Shown here piece after piece: positions 23,501 through 35,769 of a stretch of 64,000 bases of DNA. Under the pieces are notes generated by a model. It was not told the origin of the DNA and did not search any database. It saw only the letters and a list, made by a program, of their open reading frames with translations. Positions within the stretch are counted from its first letter, which is position 1; each line of letters starts with the position of its first letter. Position numbers and translations under genes: made by a program. The DNA lies in NCBI RefSeq assembly GCF_030936135.1, contig NC_082612.1, forward strand, positions 18,857,475 through 18,921,474. The letters are read 5' to 3'. Source of the DNA: Gavia stellata (taxonomy: Eukaryota > Chordata > Aves > Gaviiformes > Gaviidae).

Positions 23501-26500
23501 TTTCTCTACGTGGTTAAGAGTGTGAAAGTAGGGGTGTGTTCCTCGCAAGTGGCTCTCAGCCTGGCTTCAAGCAGCTCTGCTTCCTCCTGGGGGATGCAGC
23601 CCTTTGCCTGCTGGACCCTGGCCGTGAAGACGAGGACTTAATTGCCATCATCCTTCTTCTGCCCTACAGAAGCTTGTGGCTCAAGGCCTGCGTTCGCTGC
23701 CGTTGAGAAGCTACTGCTGGCCCAGTGGCCCAGCCAGGAGAAGTTGATTCTTGCCGAGCACAACCGAAAAAAGCACAAAAACACCACCATTACAAGTAAG
23801 ACTTCGATGGATTTTTCTGCTGGGGTTTATAACCAGGGGGCTGCAAATCCCTGCCCTGCGCTGAAAGGGGTGTAGGCTCTTAGGAGCTGAAACCACTGAA
23901 AACGAATGTTTTTCTGAGTGGGTGAAATGTTTCTAAGAAATCTTTTTCTACTGCCTGCCACCTTGTATTTAATAGTATGCGGCTGCTGCAGGAGTTGGCA
24001 GGATCTCAACACCTTGCAGGATGGTGCGTCTTAAGGTCTGGGCATATCTGCAGCACCAGCCTCAAAAAATACAGGCAGAAAAGATTGTCGCTTGGCCGGA
24101 GCTCAACCAGCACGCCGTAACCTTGAGATAACCCCCCCCCCTTTTCTCCTCCGCGCAGGAAACACGCTGGATATTCTCTACAGCTTTGCAAACTGCTCAG
24201 GGTTTCACCTGGTCTTCGGGCTCAACGCCTTGCTGCGGAAGGATGGCTTGCGGTGGGACAGCTCGAACGCCCGAGCGGTGCTGGACTACTGCGCCTCGAG
24301 GAGGTACAACATCTCCTGGGAGCTCGGGAACGGTAAGCGCGAAGGCTGCGTGTGGGCCAGGCCAGCGGTCACCTGGAAAGGTGCCGCCGCGGGGTATGGG
24401 CTGGAAATTTTGGATGTTTTGGATGACGGTCCATAAAGGCAAGGTGAAGTTTTATTGCTAAACGTGAAGGTCTCAATGTGCGAGGAGGGATTTCACAGAA
24501 AGTCCAATGAATGAGGAAATTGAGATGATTTTGCTGCTCCTACTAAGGCTCTGAGACGAGGTGAACGATGCCCCACGAGGTGCAGGATATCACCTCTGGG
24601 GACTGGCTGGGACAAGGCGCTGGAGAGCAGCGCGTTGCGTCAGCCGGGCTTTCAGTTTCGTGCTCATCGCCTTCAAACATCTCACCCATACCGTGCCAGA
24701 TGACGTGAAGCCATAGGGCGTCGGTACTCCCCACGTGGAACGAGCTGCCCTATTTTGTGCCCCGAAACTAGAGCGGGGTGCTGATGCGAGCCTGTCTTCC
24801 CCAGAGCCCAACAGCTTCAGGAAGAAATCTGGCATCTACATCGACGGCTTCCAGCTGGGACAAGATTTTATTCACTTACGCCAACTTCTGAGTAATTATA
24901 GCTTCTACCGGCACGCCAAGCTCTACGGTCCCGACGTCGGGCAGCCCCGAAAGCACACGCAGAGACTGCTGAGAAGGTAGGGGTGTGGGGCCGCGGCAGC
25001 ACCCCGGGGTGGGGGGGTGTGGATAGCGGTGCCTCGTCTGCACCCAGATGCCGGGGGCATGAGGAGGCGTCCGGACAGGGGTTTAAGGATTTTCTGCTCC
25101 AAATCAATAGTGAGGATGTACAAATGGGTACGTCCAGTCTATTTGAGAACTGATTTCCTGCATTTTTCCTTAAATTAGAAACACGGAATTGTTTTTTCCT
25201 TGACTGGGGATGAGTGAAATCTTACCTACATGCATGAGCTCAAGGCTTAAATACTTGAAACTAAGACAGTAGCGATACTTCAGTGATCCGCGCACCTTTT
25301 AATTGAGCACTGGCTCTAGTGGGGTGTTAACCCCAGGGCTTTTCACCCCAGAAATCTCCGCCTGTTACACAAGCATTAAATCATCCTCCCAGCAACCCGC
25401 TGAGGCAGCCGGGCTGCCCAAAGCAGTTGACCATCGCTACGGCCGGCCGGGGGGAGAGGGGAGGGCCATGCATGGCAGCTCGCTCGTGGGGCGCCGCGAC
25501 CCGTCACCGGTACCCGCTAACCCCCCCGCTCTCCCCTCTGGTTGCAGCTTCTTGAAATCGGGAGGGAAGGTGATCGACTCTGTCACTTGGCACCAGTAAG
25601 TACCGCTCGGATACCATTGTCAGGCTGCTTATCGCCTGTTGTCTTCGCAAAATGTCAAGTTGAACACCTCAACAGGAAGGAGGGGGCGAAATACCCCTCT
25701 CAGCAGTTCCTCAGGTGCCTTTTTGCAAACTCCCCCGCTCAGAATAAGAGACAAATTGAGCCGAGCGCCTTACAGGAATGCAGAAGGTCTCCAAAGAGGC
25801 TACTTGGGGCAGAGACCCACAAGCAGTGGCGGGGGTTTGTAACGTAGGCACAGCAGCCAGCAGTGCAACACATGCAAGACAGTCATTTCGCTTGCTAAAT
25901 GTGCGCACCGAGAAAAACAGAAGTGGGATGTGGAGGAAGAGATGGCACGGCAGCTTTATTTCTCGGAAGAGTGCGAGGGGGTAGGTCACAGCTCTCCCCC
26001 GCAGGAGGAGAGTCTCTGCAGCAGTGGAGCCTTTTTGCATAAAGAATCACAGAATCACTGAGGTTGGAAAAGACCTGTAAGATCATCAAGTCCAACCATC
26101 GAAATGGTTGAAACACGAAACGCCGTGTTTCAACCTCTACCAAAAGCTAGTGAGATCCGAGCAGCAGTCCTGGTTGTCTCAAAGCTCCGAGTTGCCAACC
26201 TTTGCAAATGAAATGCACTTTCCCATGGGAAGAAGGGGGGGGTCGTATAAAAGGAAAAGAAGGTAGCTCAGACTTGCTCGGCAGAGATGCCTCTGCTGCT
26301 CTTCTGCAAGAGCAGAAGGTTTTTAACGTAAGGTTTTAAAAAACCCGTGGGTGGCTGGGCTTTGAAACGGAGTCAGTACCCCCGACATCGGTGCTCTCCT
26401 TGGTGTTAGAAAGGCTGAATCTGCTCGAGTGAAAGCTTCGCTCCCTAAAAGCAAATTCAGGGAGTCACTGATGACCCTGCTGACAAATGCACCCAGCTCC

Positions 26501-29500
26501 TTGCAAAAAATGCAGTAGAAGCCTTGTTAGCTGATGTGTTCCATGCTGCCTTTCGTCTCTATTTATGTCTGTCTGATAGAAACGAAAAGCCCTGTGGGTC
26601 TGGCTGACCCTTACCCATAGAGAAGTGCCAGCAGCTTCTCCTGCTCCCTTACGTTTGCTCTCCAACTCGCCCTCAGATCCCACCCGCAGCGCAAAGAGCA
26701 CCGGCACGGTCCCAGCCCTGCGCTCTTGTGCCGTGGCTTAGAGATGGGGTTTTAAAGTGTTCAGGTGGGCAGCGGGGTACGCCAGCCCCGGAACCCCGCG
26801 TGTTGGAAAGTGATTTCCACGTGAAGCTGGTTTTCTTTCCGGAGTCGAATGCAGCACGGTGATATGCGGCAGTCAGGTAACAGTGGGAAAAGATGCGCAC
26901 ACTTATATTATATATATGTATACGTATATGACTTATCTATGTATTTTGAGCTGCTAGCAAGGCACAAAATGCGTCCTCTCCCCTTTCTGGGCTGTTCTTG
27001 CCCTGTGGCTGCCTTTGCTTTAAATGGGCATGCGTTATTTTCTTTACTAATTTAGCATTATCGGGTTTTTAGCTTCCTCTTGGAGCTGGGAGACTTCAGC
27101 TACTTCTGGTAGGACTGAGCGATAGCGTGACGAAATGCAAAAACCACAGGGATCCCAATTTCCCGTTCTTTATTTGGCCAAACCAAACTGAAAAGCTCTT
27201 CTGCTCATGGTGGAGGGCAACCTCCGTCCCATAGGGATGCCTCCATCCTGTTCCCCTCCAGATGGCCAAAATGCTCCGACAGAGGAGCAGAAGCTGGGAT
27301 CTGGTATTTTTAATATATAACTTGATACAGTAAAGCAAATAATCACATAGGAGCGTCAGACTCCTCAGCAAGAGATTTACAGAAGCTGCCTCTTATTCAG
27401 TGACGTTTTCCTCATTCTAAACGAGTAGATGCAAAAAAAAACCCCTACTACTTCTGTTGATTAAAATTTCTGTCATATCCTGCCTCTGTCGAGGTAATTA
27501 TACCTGATAGTCCCTTAAATACAAACAACGTACCTACACATTTGGAAAACAAAAGAAGAAAAAGAACTGGACAGAAAAATGTGCTGTGGATATATGTATC
27601 GAGCAACTGAGTACTTTTGGTGGTGTTTTGTACCAGGGTAGTAGTATTCCTTCATTTTGGCTGTGTTTTTTTTTTTTTTTTTCCAGTTACTATTTGGACG
27701 GACGAAGTGCAACGAGGGAGGATTTCTTGAGCCCTGAAGTGCTGGATACCTTTGCCACAGCTGTACACGAAGTCCTGGAGGTGCCTTGTCCTGTTCAATC
27801 ATTCCCAAGTTCAGTTGCCGGGGGCTTAGCAGAGAATCCAGAATAAAGTACAATTTCTCGCTAGCAATGAACAGGGATCCTCAAAGCTTGAGTGCCACTG
27901 TCATTATAAATTAAAAAAAAAATATTAACAATACTAATAATAAATGAGCTTCAGTAGTTTGCCGTGCAGCAAGCATGGTGCCAGATACATCACAAACCTA
28001 CAACATTCTCATTTATCGAGGTAGACATTACTCAGGGATGTAATTTATGGTCGTACCCCGCCTGCCCCGATTTCTTTGTATTTTGGGATCCTGAGAACAG
28101 CGTAACTTGGAGTATACCGCTACTCGGCATGAGAAGACTTCCAGAACCTGGCTTTTAGTGCTGTTTGCCTCGTTCTACGTGCATAGATGTGATTTTTTGG
28201 GGAATGGTGGGGAATTAAATCTGCTTCTAGTCCTTTTGATCAAAATTTCTGTGACATCCCGCCTCGGTTGGTGTTATCCTGTAAATGCAAACGTGGTACA
28301 TAGGCATTTGGCTAAATTTTCTTTGCCCATTATTTCAGTAGCGGAAAAACTTAACTGTTGTCTCTTTCTCTTCTTCCCTACGCCAAACCGGCCAGATCGT
28401 TGGTGGGACCGTGCCTGACAAGAAGGTCTGGCTGGGAGAGACGAGCTCTGCCTATGGAGGGGGAGCTCCCAGGCTGTCCAACACTTATGTTGCTGGCTTT
28501 ATGTGAGTACCGTGTCACAGGGAAATCACACGTTACCAGCTGAAGGAGGTTGCGTACACACCCCGCGGGAGGAACGTCTCCTTCGGGCTTCCCGGGGAGC
28601 GCAGGCAATGGTTGGGTTGAGGACTGTAACCCTCCCACCGCTCCCTCTGGGCTTCCCCCGTGCCTGAGGTTCGATGTAGGCGCAGGTAATAGCAGATTCC
28701 TATGGGAAACGGGGGATGAGAAGCGTGAGGAAGTTGTTGTATTTCTGCCCTCGGATCTGCAATGCTAACTCCATCCTATTGTGAAGATGGAAAGTCATTC
28801 AGGAGATGGGTGACCTTTCCCGATGACATCCTTGGACCACCATGAAATAACCAACCAAAGGGAAATCTAGTCATGAAAACAATTTTCTCCAAGGACTCCA
28901 GCTGTAGCATTTACTTGAAATAAAATAATTCAGGCTTTTCTTAGCACTTTGATCAGTTTGCAGATTCCAGGAGAAAAAATTGGCTGGGAATGTGCAGTTC
29001 ACACTTTGAAAATTAACCGAAAACACAGTTGCAATGTATTTTTTTTCCCGTCCCATAAGGCATGATGAGCTTTTCATCAGGGCCTGGTGGGTCGGCAAGT
29101 CAAAGCCTGGTAATGGCAAGCAACCTTGTTTTCGATGTGATGAGTTCTCTCAGCCTTCAGGCCCTTGGCCAGTTCAGGAGCATCCGCTGCCGCTCCTCGT
29201 TTCCACCACCTGCAAACAGGGGAGTGGAGCAACTGTTCCCACCAACTCGGACCTCCAGAGGTGGTCTGAAATGATTTTTTTAAGGGAATCAATGCAAGAC
29301 ATGACTTGAAATTCGTTGTGTGGTTTTAAGGAAGTCAGCATCGTGCCCTAATTCTTGCCTTCCTTCTTCCCGAGCTGGTTGGAGAGGGGCAGCGGAGTTG
29401 AGGTCAGCAATTTCATCTGCATGTTGTTTGCCTCATTTTTTGGCAGGTGGTTGGACAAACTCGGGCTTTCAGCCAGGCAGGGGATTGACGTGGTGATGAG

Positions 29501-32500
29501 ACAGGTTTTCTTCGGGGCGGGGACCTATCACCTGGTGGATGCCAACTTTGAGCCTTTGCCGGTACGTGTGCAACCCCGCTAACACCGTCTGAACGTGGCA
29601 GGTATTTCTGCACCGGCACCGCTGGATGTGGAGGTACAAGTCAGCTGTTTTAACAACGCAAGGTAGTGACGGATTATTGCTAGGATAGTCACAGTTATCC
29701 TTGCACCTAAAGTTATCTCATGTTTCGTTATGGCTTCATGTATTTTATATATATATAGATACAAGATATTTACAGCAACTGCAGGAATGCAGCTGGTCTT
29801 CAGCATAGCAGAGGCTGATTTCTGGGATACTGTGTTCAGTTTTGGGCCCCTCACTCCAAGAAGGACATTGAGGTGCTGGAGCGTGTCCAGAGAAGGGCGA
29901 CGAAGCTGGTGAGGGGTCTGGAGCACAAGTCTGATGAGGAGCGGCTGAGGGAGCTGGGGTTGTTCAGTCTGGGGAAGAGGAGGCTGAGGGGAGACCTCAT
30001 CGCTCTCTACAGCTCCCTGAAAGGGGGTTGTGGGGAGGTGGGTGTTGGTCTCTTCTCCCAGGTGACTAGTGCTAGGATGAGAGGAAATGGCCTCAAGTTG
30101 CGCCAGGGGAGGTTCAGGCTGGATATTAGGAAAAAATTCTTTCCTGAGAGAGTGGTGAAGCATTGGAAGAGGCTGCTCAGGGAGGTGGTGGAGTCACCAT
30201 CCCTGGAGGTGTTCAAGGAACGTGTGGACGTGGCACTGCGGGACATGGTTTAGTGGGCATGGTGGGGTTGGGTTGGTGGTTGGACTTGGTGATCTTACAG
30301 GTCTTTTCCAACCTTAGTGATTCTGTGATTCTGTGATTTGTATGCAGACACTTCTGGAGTTCACAAGGCTTTTCTGGATGGACTGGTTTGGTTTGAGTAC
30401 TCCTCAGCTGAGTGATGAGTAGCTTTTAAACAGAAGTGGTATGAGGTATTATAATAAATTATATCCCAAGTGAAAACCAAACCAACATGAAGTCAAGACT
30501 CAGGCATTTCTTAGGTCATGAGCATATTTAGCCTTCAGTAGTGGCTGAAGGATAATTAAGTGAAAACATTCATTTAGTACAGTTGGATTTATTAGGAAAT
30601 AACATTCTGCTGTGGCGAAACGTCATTATTTGAACTATACGTTGTTCTTGCATGTACAGCATGTTTCTTTGTGCTAGTAGCCCTTACCTTGGGGTGAGAG
30701 GATAGCATTTTTCTTTTTAGCTTTCCTCTCATTTTTCTGCTTCCAAGTTGTGCTTTTCACAGGCTCGTAGAGACCATCTGAGAGGAAACACAGCATATGG
30801 GGCTTTTCTGTCCTGCCTGTTCAGCTGGTCCCTGTGCCAGGGGCTATGTTGTCAGGCTTGTTGCTTTGGGCTTTTTATTCCCTCATTTAAAATAGATTTA
30901 AATTGGACTGAAAGGATGTGCCTTGTTCCTCTGTTACGGGCAGTACAGATGCTAATCAAGCTAATAATGCTTTAGAGGCAGGGAAATCCAAACCCAGGTC
31001 CATCAGTTTTAGTTGGCATGGAAATGAAGAAGCACAGCAGTGTCAGGAGGCTGCACCTCCTTGCAGAGGGGCTGAGCATGCCGGCCCGTAGGAAAAGTCA
31101 CTTCCCCGGGCTCGTGGTGAGTCAGGAGAGAAACACAAGTTTTCCTTCTAGGAAAACCTCAAGGACAGCCAGACAGATGAGCTGGGAGAAGCTCTCTGAA
31201 ACCCGCCAGCTGGAGCACATCCTCCCCTGGGGCTGCGCTCAAAGAAGTGATGCTGCAAAGGGCAGCCTGCCTGCAGCCTCCCAATCCCAAAACACAGAGC
31301 ATGCGCTCTCTTTGGTGCCATCACGGACTTCATAAAATAGCAGTCAAGACGCAAGAAAAAGCGGACCTGGAAAAAACCGAGTCTGCACTGGGCATCACCC
31401 GGCTCTCAGGCATCATCCCGGGGTGTCAGAGGGTTTACTCTTGACTGGTGTTCAGAAATTAATCCTGAGACCTGTTCAAAAGCACGATGTTAGTGAAAGG
31501 CATAAAAGTTATCGGGGGCTTCTTCCCGGCGTTGGGCCCGTGGATTGGGGCCAGGTTTTCCTGCAGCTCATCCCCTGCGGGTGCAGCCCTGAGGTGCTCT
31601 ATATCCTGCTGAAGAGCATTTCCAAAATGCAAACACTCTCTCCCCCACAGAAAGAGCTCCGAGATTTGCATACGAAGGGGAAAATGACTCTAAGGTACCT
31701 TGTGGACACAGCCGCTCTGCGGCTCGGAGGCAGGGTTTTCTCTTTAGCTGTGCTGTTTGTGGGGATTTAAATAGATATGGTGAAAAACTTGGTAAAGCAA
31801 AAAATGATGGGGAAAAAAAACCCTGAAATTACCGGCAAAATGAACGTTAGGTTAAGCACCGTGTGGAGTATCTGGCATGTGCACAAGTGCTTACATGTGT
31901 TTTTGTGCCTCCCAGGACTACTGGCTCTCGCTGCTCTACAAGAAGCTGGTGGGTACCAAGGTGCTACAGGTCAGCCTGGCCGGAGCCGACAAGAGGAAGC
32001 TCCGCGTCTACCTCCACTGCACGAACGCCCTCCAGTAAGCCTCCAGAAAGGGCCAAATATCCCAGAAACTGAGCCCAGACCCCCCAGGCCAACAAAAGTC
32101 ATTTGGGACAGCGGGAGGATGTGTGTTATTTCTGCGAAACCTCTCCTGATCCTCACCATCATCTTCTCTTGCCTTGCAGCCCAAAGTACAGAGAAGGGGA
32201 CGTGACGTTGTTTGCCTTAAACCTCTACAACGTTACCCAACATTTGCAGCTACCGAATTACTTATCGAGCAAGCATGTGGATCAGTACATCTTACTGCCT
32301 CGTGGCAAAGAGAGTATACTTTCCAGGTAAGCGTGCGATTCCGCCCGTCTCTGTAGAAAGGACTGTGAGGAGAGTTAGATGACCTCTAAAACCTCTCCTT
32401 GGCCAATTTGCAAGGTGGGGTGGGGGGAAAAGGTTGCCATTCCGTCATCTGGGGTGTTTTTTCAGTAAGGTCTGCCTTCTGTTAAATCAGATCCCCTAAA

Positions 32501-33211
32501 ATCAGGCTGCTGAAAGCTTGCTAAGGTACAAGGACACTTGGTTGATGTTAATCGGGAAGCTTTTTCCTAGCAGGCTTCAGGGCTCTGGACCAGCTGCTAA
32601 AGTCCTTTTTCTTTCCCACGAGCGCGGGTATATTGCTTTCCCAAGTGCTGGCTCCTGATTTACAGCAACATGTTCAGGCTTTGTATGGTTTCTGTTGTTG
32701 TTACCGCTAATGCATCGGCACGGGAAGGATCTGCTCTGTGGGCGTAGAAGATACCTTGATGTTTGCAGGAGAAAAAAGAATTAAAATTTCTACTTTTCAA
32801 AGCCTGTTCTGCTGTTAACCTCACTAGAAGAGTAAGAAACATGTACTTTTCAACTTGCTTGTGCTACGACTCTAAAGGAGTCCTTGCAGAGGGAGTGCAG
32901 CGGGTGCTCTGCGTGTGTGCATGCATAAACCCTCAAGGGAAGTTTAGTTTGGCTTTGGGCTGAGTTTATGTTTACACTCGGGTCCAGAGCTGTTTGTGCT
33001 GGATGGCAAACAGAGCACAGCTCCCCAAGCAGTCTTTCTGCCGCTCTCCAGGTCTATTGAGCTGAACGGCCGTGTGCTACAGATGGTGGATGACAAAACG
33101 CTGCCAGAGCTCATCGAAAAACCCCTCGGTCCCGGCAGCGTACTTGGCCTTCCAGCCTTCTCTTACGGCTTTTATGTTATCAAAAACGCCAAAGCGATTG
33201 CTTGCATTTAA
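20393..33211 (+). CDS. HPSE: HPSE, heparanase (complete, 12 coding exons)
   Basis: Endo-beta-glucuronidase (GH79) that cuts heparan sulfate chains in lysosomes and the extracellular matrix. Exons: 20393-20556, 22168-22313, 23670-23795, 24159-24332, 24805-24976, 25548-25595, 27687-27780, 28396-28502, 29447-29561, 31916-32034, 32180-32326, 33052-33211. All have consistent phases and join to 1572 nt, 523 codons, the length I recall for chicken. The signal peptide is a poly-Leu core. The catalytic acid is Glu204 in GNEPNSF, split over exons 4/5. The nucleophile is Glu323 in [14 protein letters not shown]. Both match human Glu225 and Glu343. The start of the 50-kDa subunit corresponds to KKHKNTTIT. 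Sequons are NTT, NCS, NIS, NYS and NVT. The C-terminus [11 protein letters not shown] is conserved. In-frame ATGs at 20369 and 20387 would add 8 or 2 residues. Introns 6 and 9 hold CR1 copies. Confidence 0.98.
20694..20713 (+). repeat. Run of 20 G in HPSE intron 1
   Basis: An uninterrupted G20 homopolymer lies 138 bases after the exon 1 donor. It may form a G-quadruplex on the coding strand. Its length is also prone to sequencing or assembly error. Confidence 0.9.
26043..26100 (-). mobile_element. CR1 LINE, minimal 3' tail
   Basis: Fifty-eight bases of the CR1 3' terminus (AGAATCACAGAATCACTGAG, then the GGTTGGAAAAGACCTG block) in HPSE intron 6, minus strand. It stops abruptly at 26100, directly next to a perfect hairpin. 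Confidence 0.85.
26106..26135. repeat. Perfect 12-bp inverted repeat in HPSE intron 6
   Basis: GGTTGAAACACG at 26106-26117 pairs fully with CGTGTTTCAACC at 26124-26135 across a 6-base AAACGC loop. It abuts the tiny CR1 tail ending at 26100. The origin is unknown. It may be part of the insertion scar. Confidence 0.8.
28396..28502 (+). CDS. HPSE: HPSE exon 8: catalytic nucleophile
   Basis: Encodes [18 protein letters not shown], then [17 protein letters not shown] and two bases of Met. The GAG at 28438-28440 (Glu323) aligns with the human nucleophile Glu343. The surrounding [12 protein letters not shown] is essentially unchanged in heparanases, so the enzyme is predicted active. Confidence 0.95.
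29828..30338 (+). mobile_element. CR1 LINE, 3' fragment in HPSE intron 9
   Basis: A sense-strand CR1 3' end: a 126-codon open frame with [20 protein letters not shown] and [20 protein letters not shown] ending DVALRDMV, then the 3' UTR and the terminal GATTCTGTGATTCTGTGATT. It is truncated at the 5' side and has the same orientation as the host gene. Confidence 0.95.
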
Positions 33212-35410
33212 ATGGTTAAGACACACACGCAGGACAAATGTAAAGCACTTGGCTCGTAGGGAAGTTTAATCCCAGAAATTCACATTTCTACCATGAGATT
33301 TAATTCTGGCAAAGGATGCAAATGTGCTGGCACCGGTACCATCCGTGGCCTGGGGAAGACACAGGGTCCCGCTGGGTAGTTTGTATGTGGAAGATGCTCG
33401 TTAAGCTCCCAGGAGAATTATCCAGGCAGAGCCAGCCCAGGCACGGGCTGGTTTTGCTCTCGGTCCAGCCTGGATCTCTGCGCTCGAGCATGGGGCCCTT
33501 CTCCACGCCACGCACGGAGCTGCATCAGCTTCTGACACTGCGCTTGGGGCTCTGCCAGCTGGGAACTGCAGCCTCCCCTCTCCCTCTCATTTCTGCAAGC
33601 ACAGCTCTTGAAGCAGTCCCTTCCAAAGCTTGCCTTCAGAAAGGACGAGCAGGGGTTTTATTTTAGCTGTACAGCTGTGCCTTTGTCTGCAGCGTGTGGG
33701 GAAGCCCGAGGAGGGGTTGTGGTTGCTGAGAGCATCTTGGGGGGGAAAGCGGGGACACGCAAAGCAAACCGAGGCCTTGCCGAGAAACCAGGTCTTCCAT
33801 GGGATTTGTCTTCCATGGGATTTGGGGCAGCACCACACGTTTTTCCCAAGCTAGGAGGGTTCAGTCACAAGATGGAGCTGTGGCCATGTGCTTCCCAAAG
33901 GCGAGTTTTTTGACACACGAAATGTAGGCTGCTCCCGCAGGGTGGTCTACCTCTGCCCGCACACACTTCATCCCGGGGAGGAATGGAGAGGAGCCCGCCA
34001 GCGTCCCGGTAAACCCTCCGTGGGCAGTGGGCTGCACGGCGAGGGCTCGTGACTCCCCAGCCTTCACCACCCCGCAGGTGGTTCAGCTGGAAGGGACTTC
34101 CCTGAACCTATCGGCAGGTGAAGCTCTGCTTTACGCTCCGTAACTCGCTCAGGTCTCTTCTGTCCTGGAGGAAACAGGAGAGTAAAGAGACTGAGCAAAC
34201 CACCCACCCCTCGACCATCAGAGGGACTTCAGTGGCCTTAGAGCATCCCGGGGACAAACCTGCCCGGCCAGGCTGACATCCCTCCCGCTGGGGAAACAGC
34301 CATTTTAGCCAGAAATCGGTGTTGGCAGTGGCTTCTCTCCCTGGCTGTGCCTTCCCTGGGTGCACCTTGCTGCGGTTCGGTGTGCCACCGGCCGCTTTCC
34401 TCTGGCACACGGGCTGCCGGGTTGCAAAACACCTCGGAAAATACCTGTGGTCTCCCGCACGTTTATTTGCATCTGCTTTTCTTGAAGATATAGAACCCAT
34501 GCCACTGTCAAAGCCTTACGATGTTTTGAGCACAGCAGGAGAGAACACCACCACCGTATTTCCCTTTTTAAGCTTTAAAAGGATGCTACCAGCTACATGG
34601 GGTTTCAACGCAGGGCAGGGCGGGAGGGGACCTTTTTTTAAGGAGAAGACTTTTAAAACAAATGTACTTTAGAAGCTGTGATGAAAAATTCCACAGTAAA
34701 AAGGTTACGTTTAAGTTCAGTGTGTCAAAGGAGTGTTTGCATCCGCAGCGCAGATGTGTTCTGTGAAGGGTTATGTATCAGGGGGTAATATAGGTCAGAA
34801 ATGAGAATAAGGAAGGCAAAGTTTGTTTACATGGCCCAAGTTCAATAAAAGAAGTAAAGAGAGAGTAAAATGGAATGGGAAGTCTTACACAGAGTCAACA
34901 TAAAGTTAATATATTATTATTATTATAATAATATGTTACAATTAAGACACCAAAGTTATTGTTTGCCTGGTAGCTTCTTTTTAGAACTTTTCTAGCAGTC
35001 TTGTTTATCCCAATGCTTGTGACTTTTGTATTTGAAGATTTTAATTAAAGTGATTTATACCAGCTTTTGGCAATCTTCCTTTTTTTTTTAAGACTCCTTT
35101 TTGGCATACTGATACCGCGAAACTCCGTACATTTCTTTTGGTCATACATCATCTGTGCTTTGTATGATTCCCAACAAGAGCACCCAAGTAAATAAAAATG
35201 AAAGAAGTCACATCCAGCTTGGCTGACCACCAGTTCAGAAGCCCTCCTGTCCGACTCGGACACAATGCACGGACTGATGATCGGCACGCAGGAGCTACTA
35301 GGAGGGGTACAGGGATGGCCGGGTGTGCAAATGACAGCTGCTGTGGCTTCACCTCCCAGCCACGTCTCCTCCCCTGAGCACACAGCCTGGTTCTTTGCAT
35401 GGCGGGGTGG
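33212..35410. other. HPSE 3' UTR and downstream intergenic DNA
   Basis: No further coding exon was seen after the HPSE stop. The first canonical AATAAA lies 1.6 kb away, at 34844, so either the 3' UTR is long or a variant hexamer is used. An AT-rich self-complementary stretch (TATTATTATTATAATAATA) sits near 34912-34934. Open frames here match nothing known to me. Confidence 0.5.
34844..34849 (+). terminator. HPSE: Candidate HPSE polyadenylation signal
   Basis: AATAAA in TTCAATAAAAGAAG, the first canonical hexamer after the HPSE stop. The distance of about 1.6 kb makes assignment to HPSE plausible but unproven. Confidence 0.4.
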
Positions 35411-35769
35411 CGAGAGGTCTGACCATATCGCTCTCTACGACGACCTGAAAGGAGGTTGCAGAGAGGTGGGTGTTGGTCTCCTCTCCCAAGTAACAAGCAA
35501 TAGGATGAGAGGAAACAGCCCTAAGTTGCGCCAGGGGAGCGTTAGATTGGATATTAGGAAAAATGCCTTCACCAAAAGGGTTGTCAAGCACTGGCACATG
35601 CTGCCCAGGGAAGTGGTGGAGTCACCATCCCTGGAGGTATTTAAAAGGCGTGTAGACGCGGTGCTTAGGGACGTGGGTTAGTGGTGGACTTGGCAGTGTC
35701 AGGTTAATGGTTGGACTCGATGATCCTAAAGGTCTTTTCCAACCTAAACAATTCTACGATTCTATGATT
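35411..35769 (+). mobile_element. CR1 LINE, older 3' fragment
   Basis: Sense-strand CR1 3' end with [20 protein letters not shown] and [19 protein letters not shown], ending in the tail CAATTCTACGATTCTATGATT. It is more diverged from the other copies in the window (altered 3' UTR, different tail unit), so probably an older subfamily or insertion. Confidence 0.93.

Noticed and set aside
26243-26252. TATAAAA-like element (GTATAAAAGG) as an internal HPSE promoter
   Set aside because: No start exon or open frame follows in HPSE phase before exon 7; probably chance.
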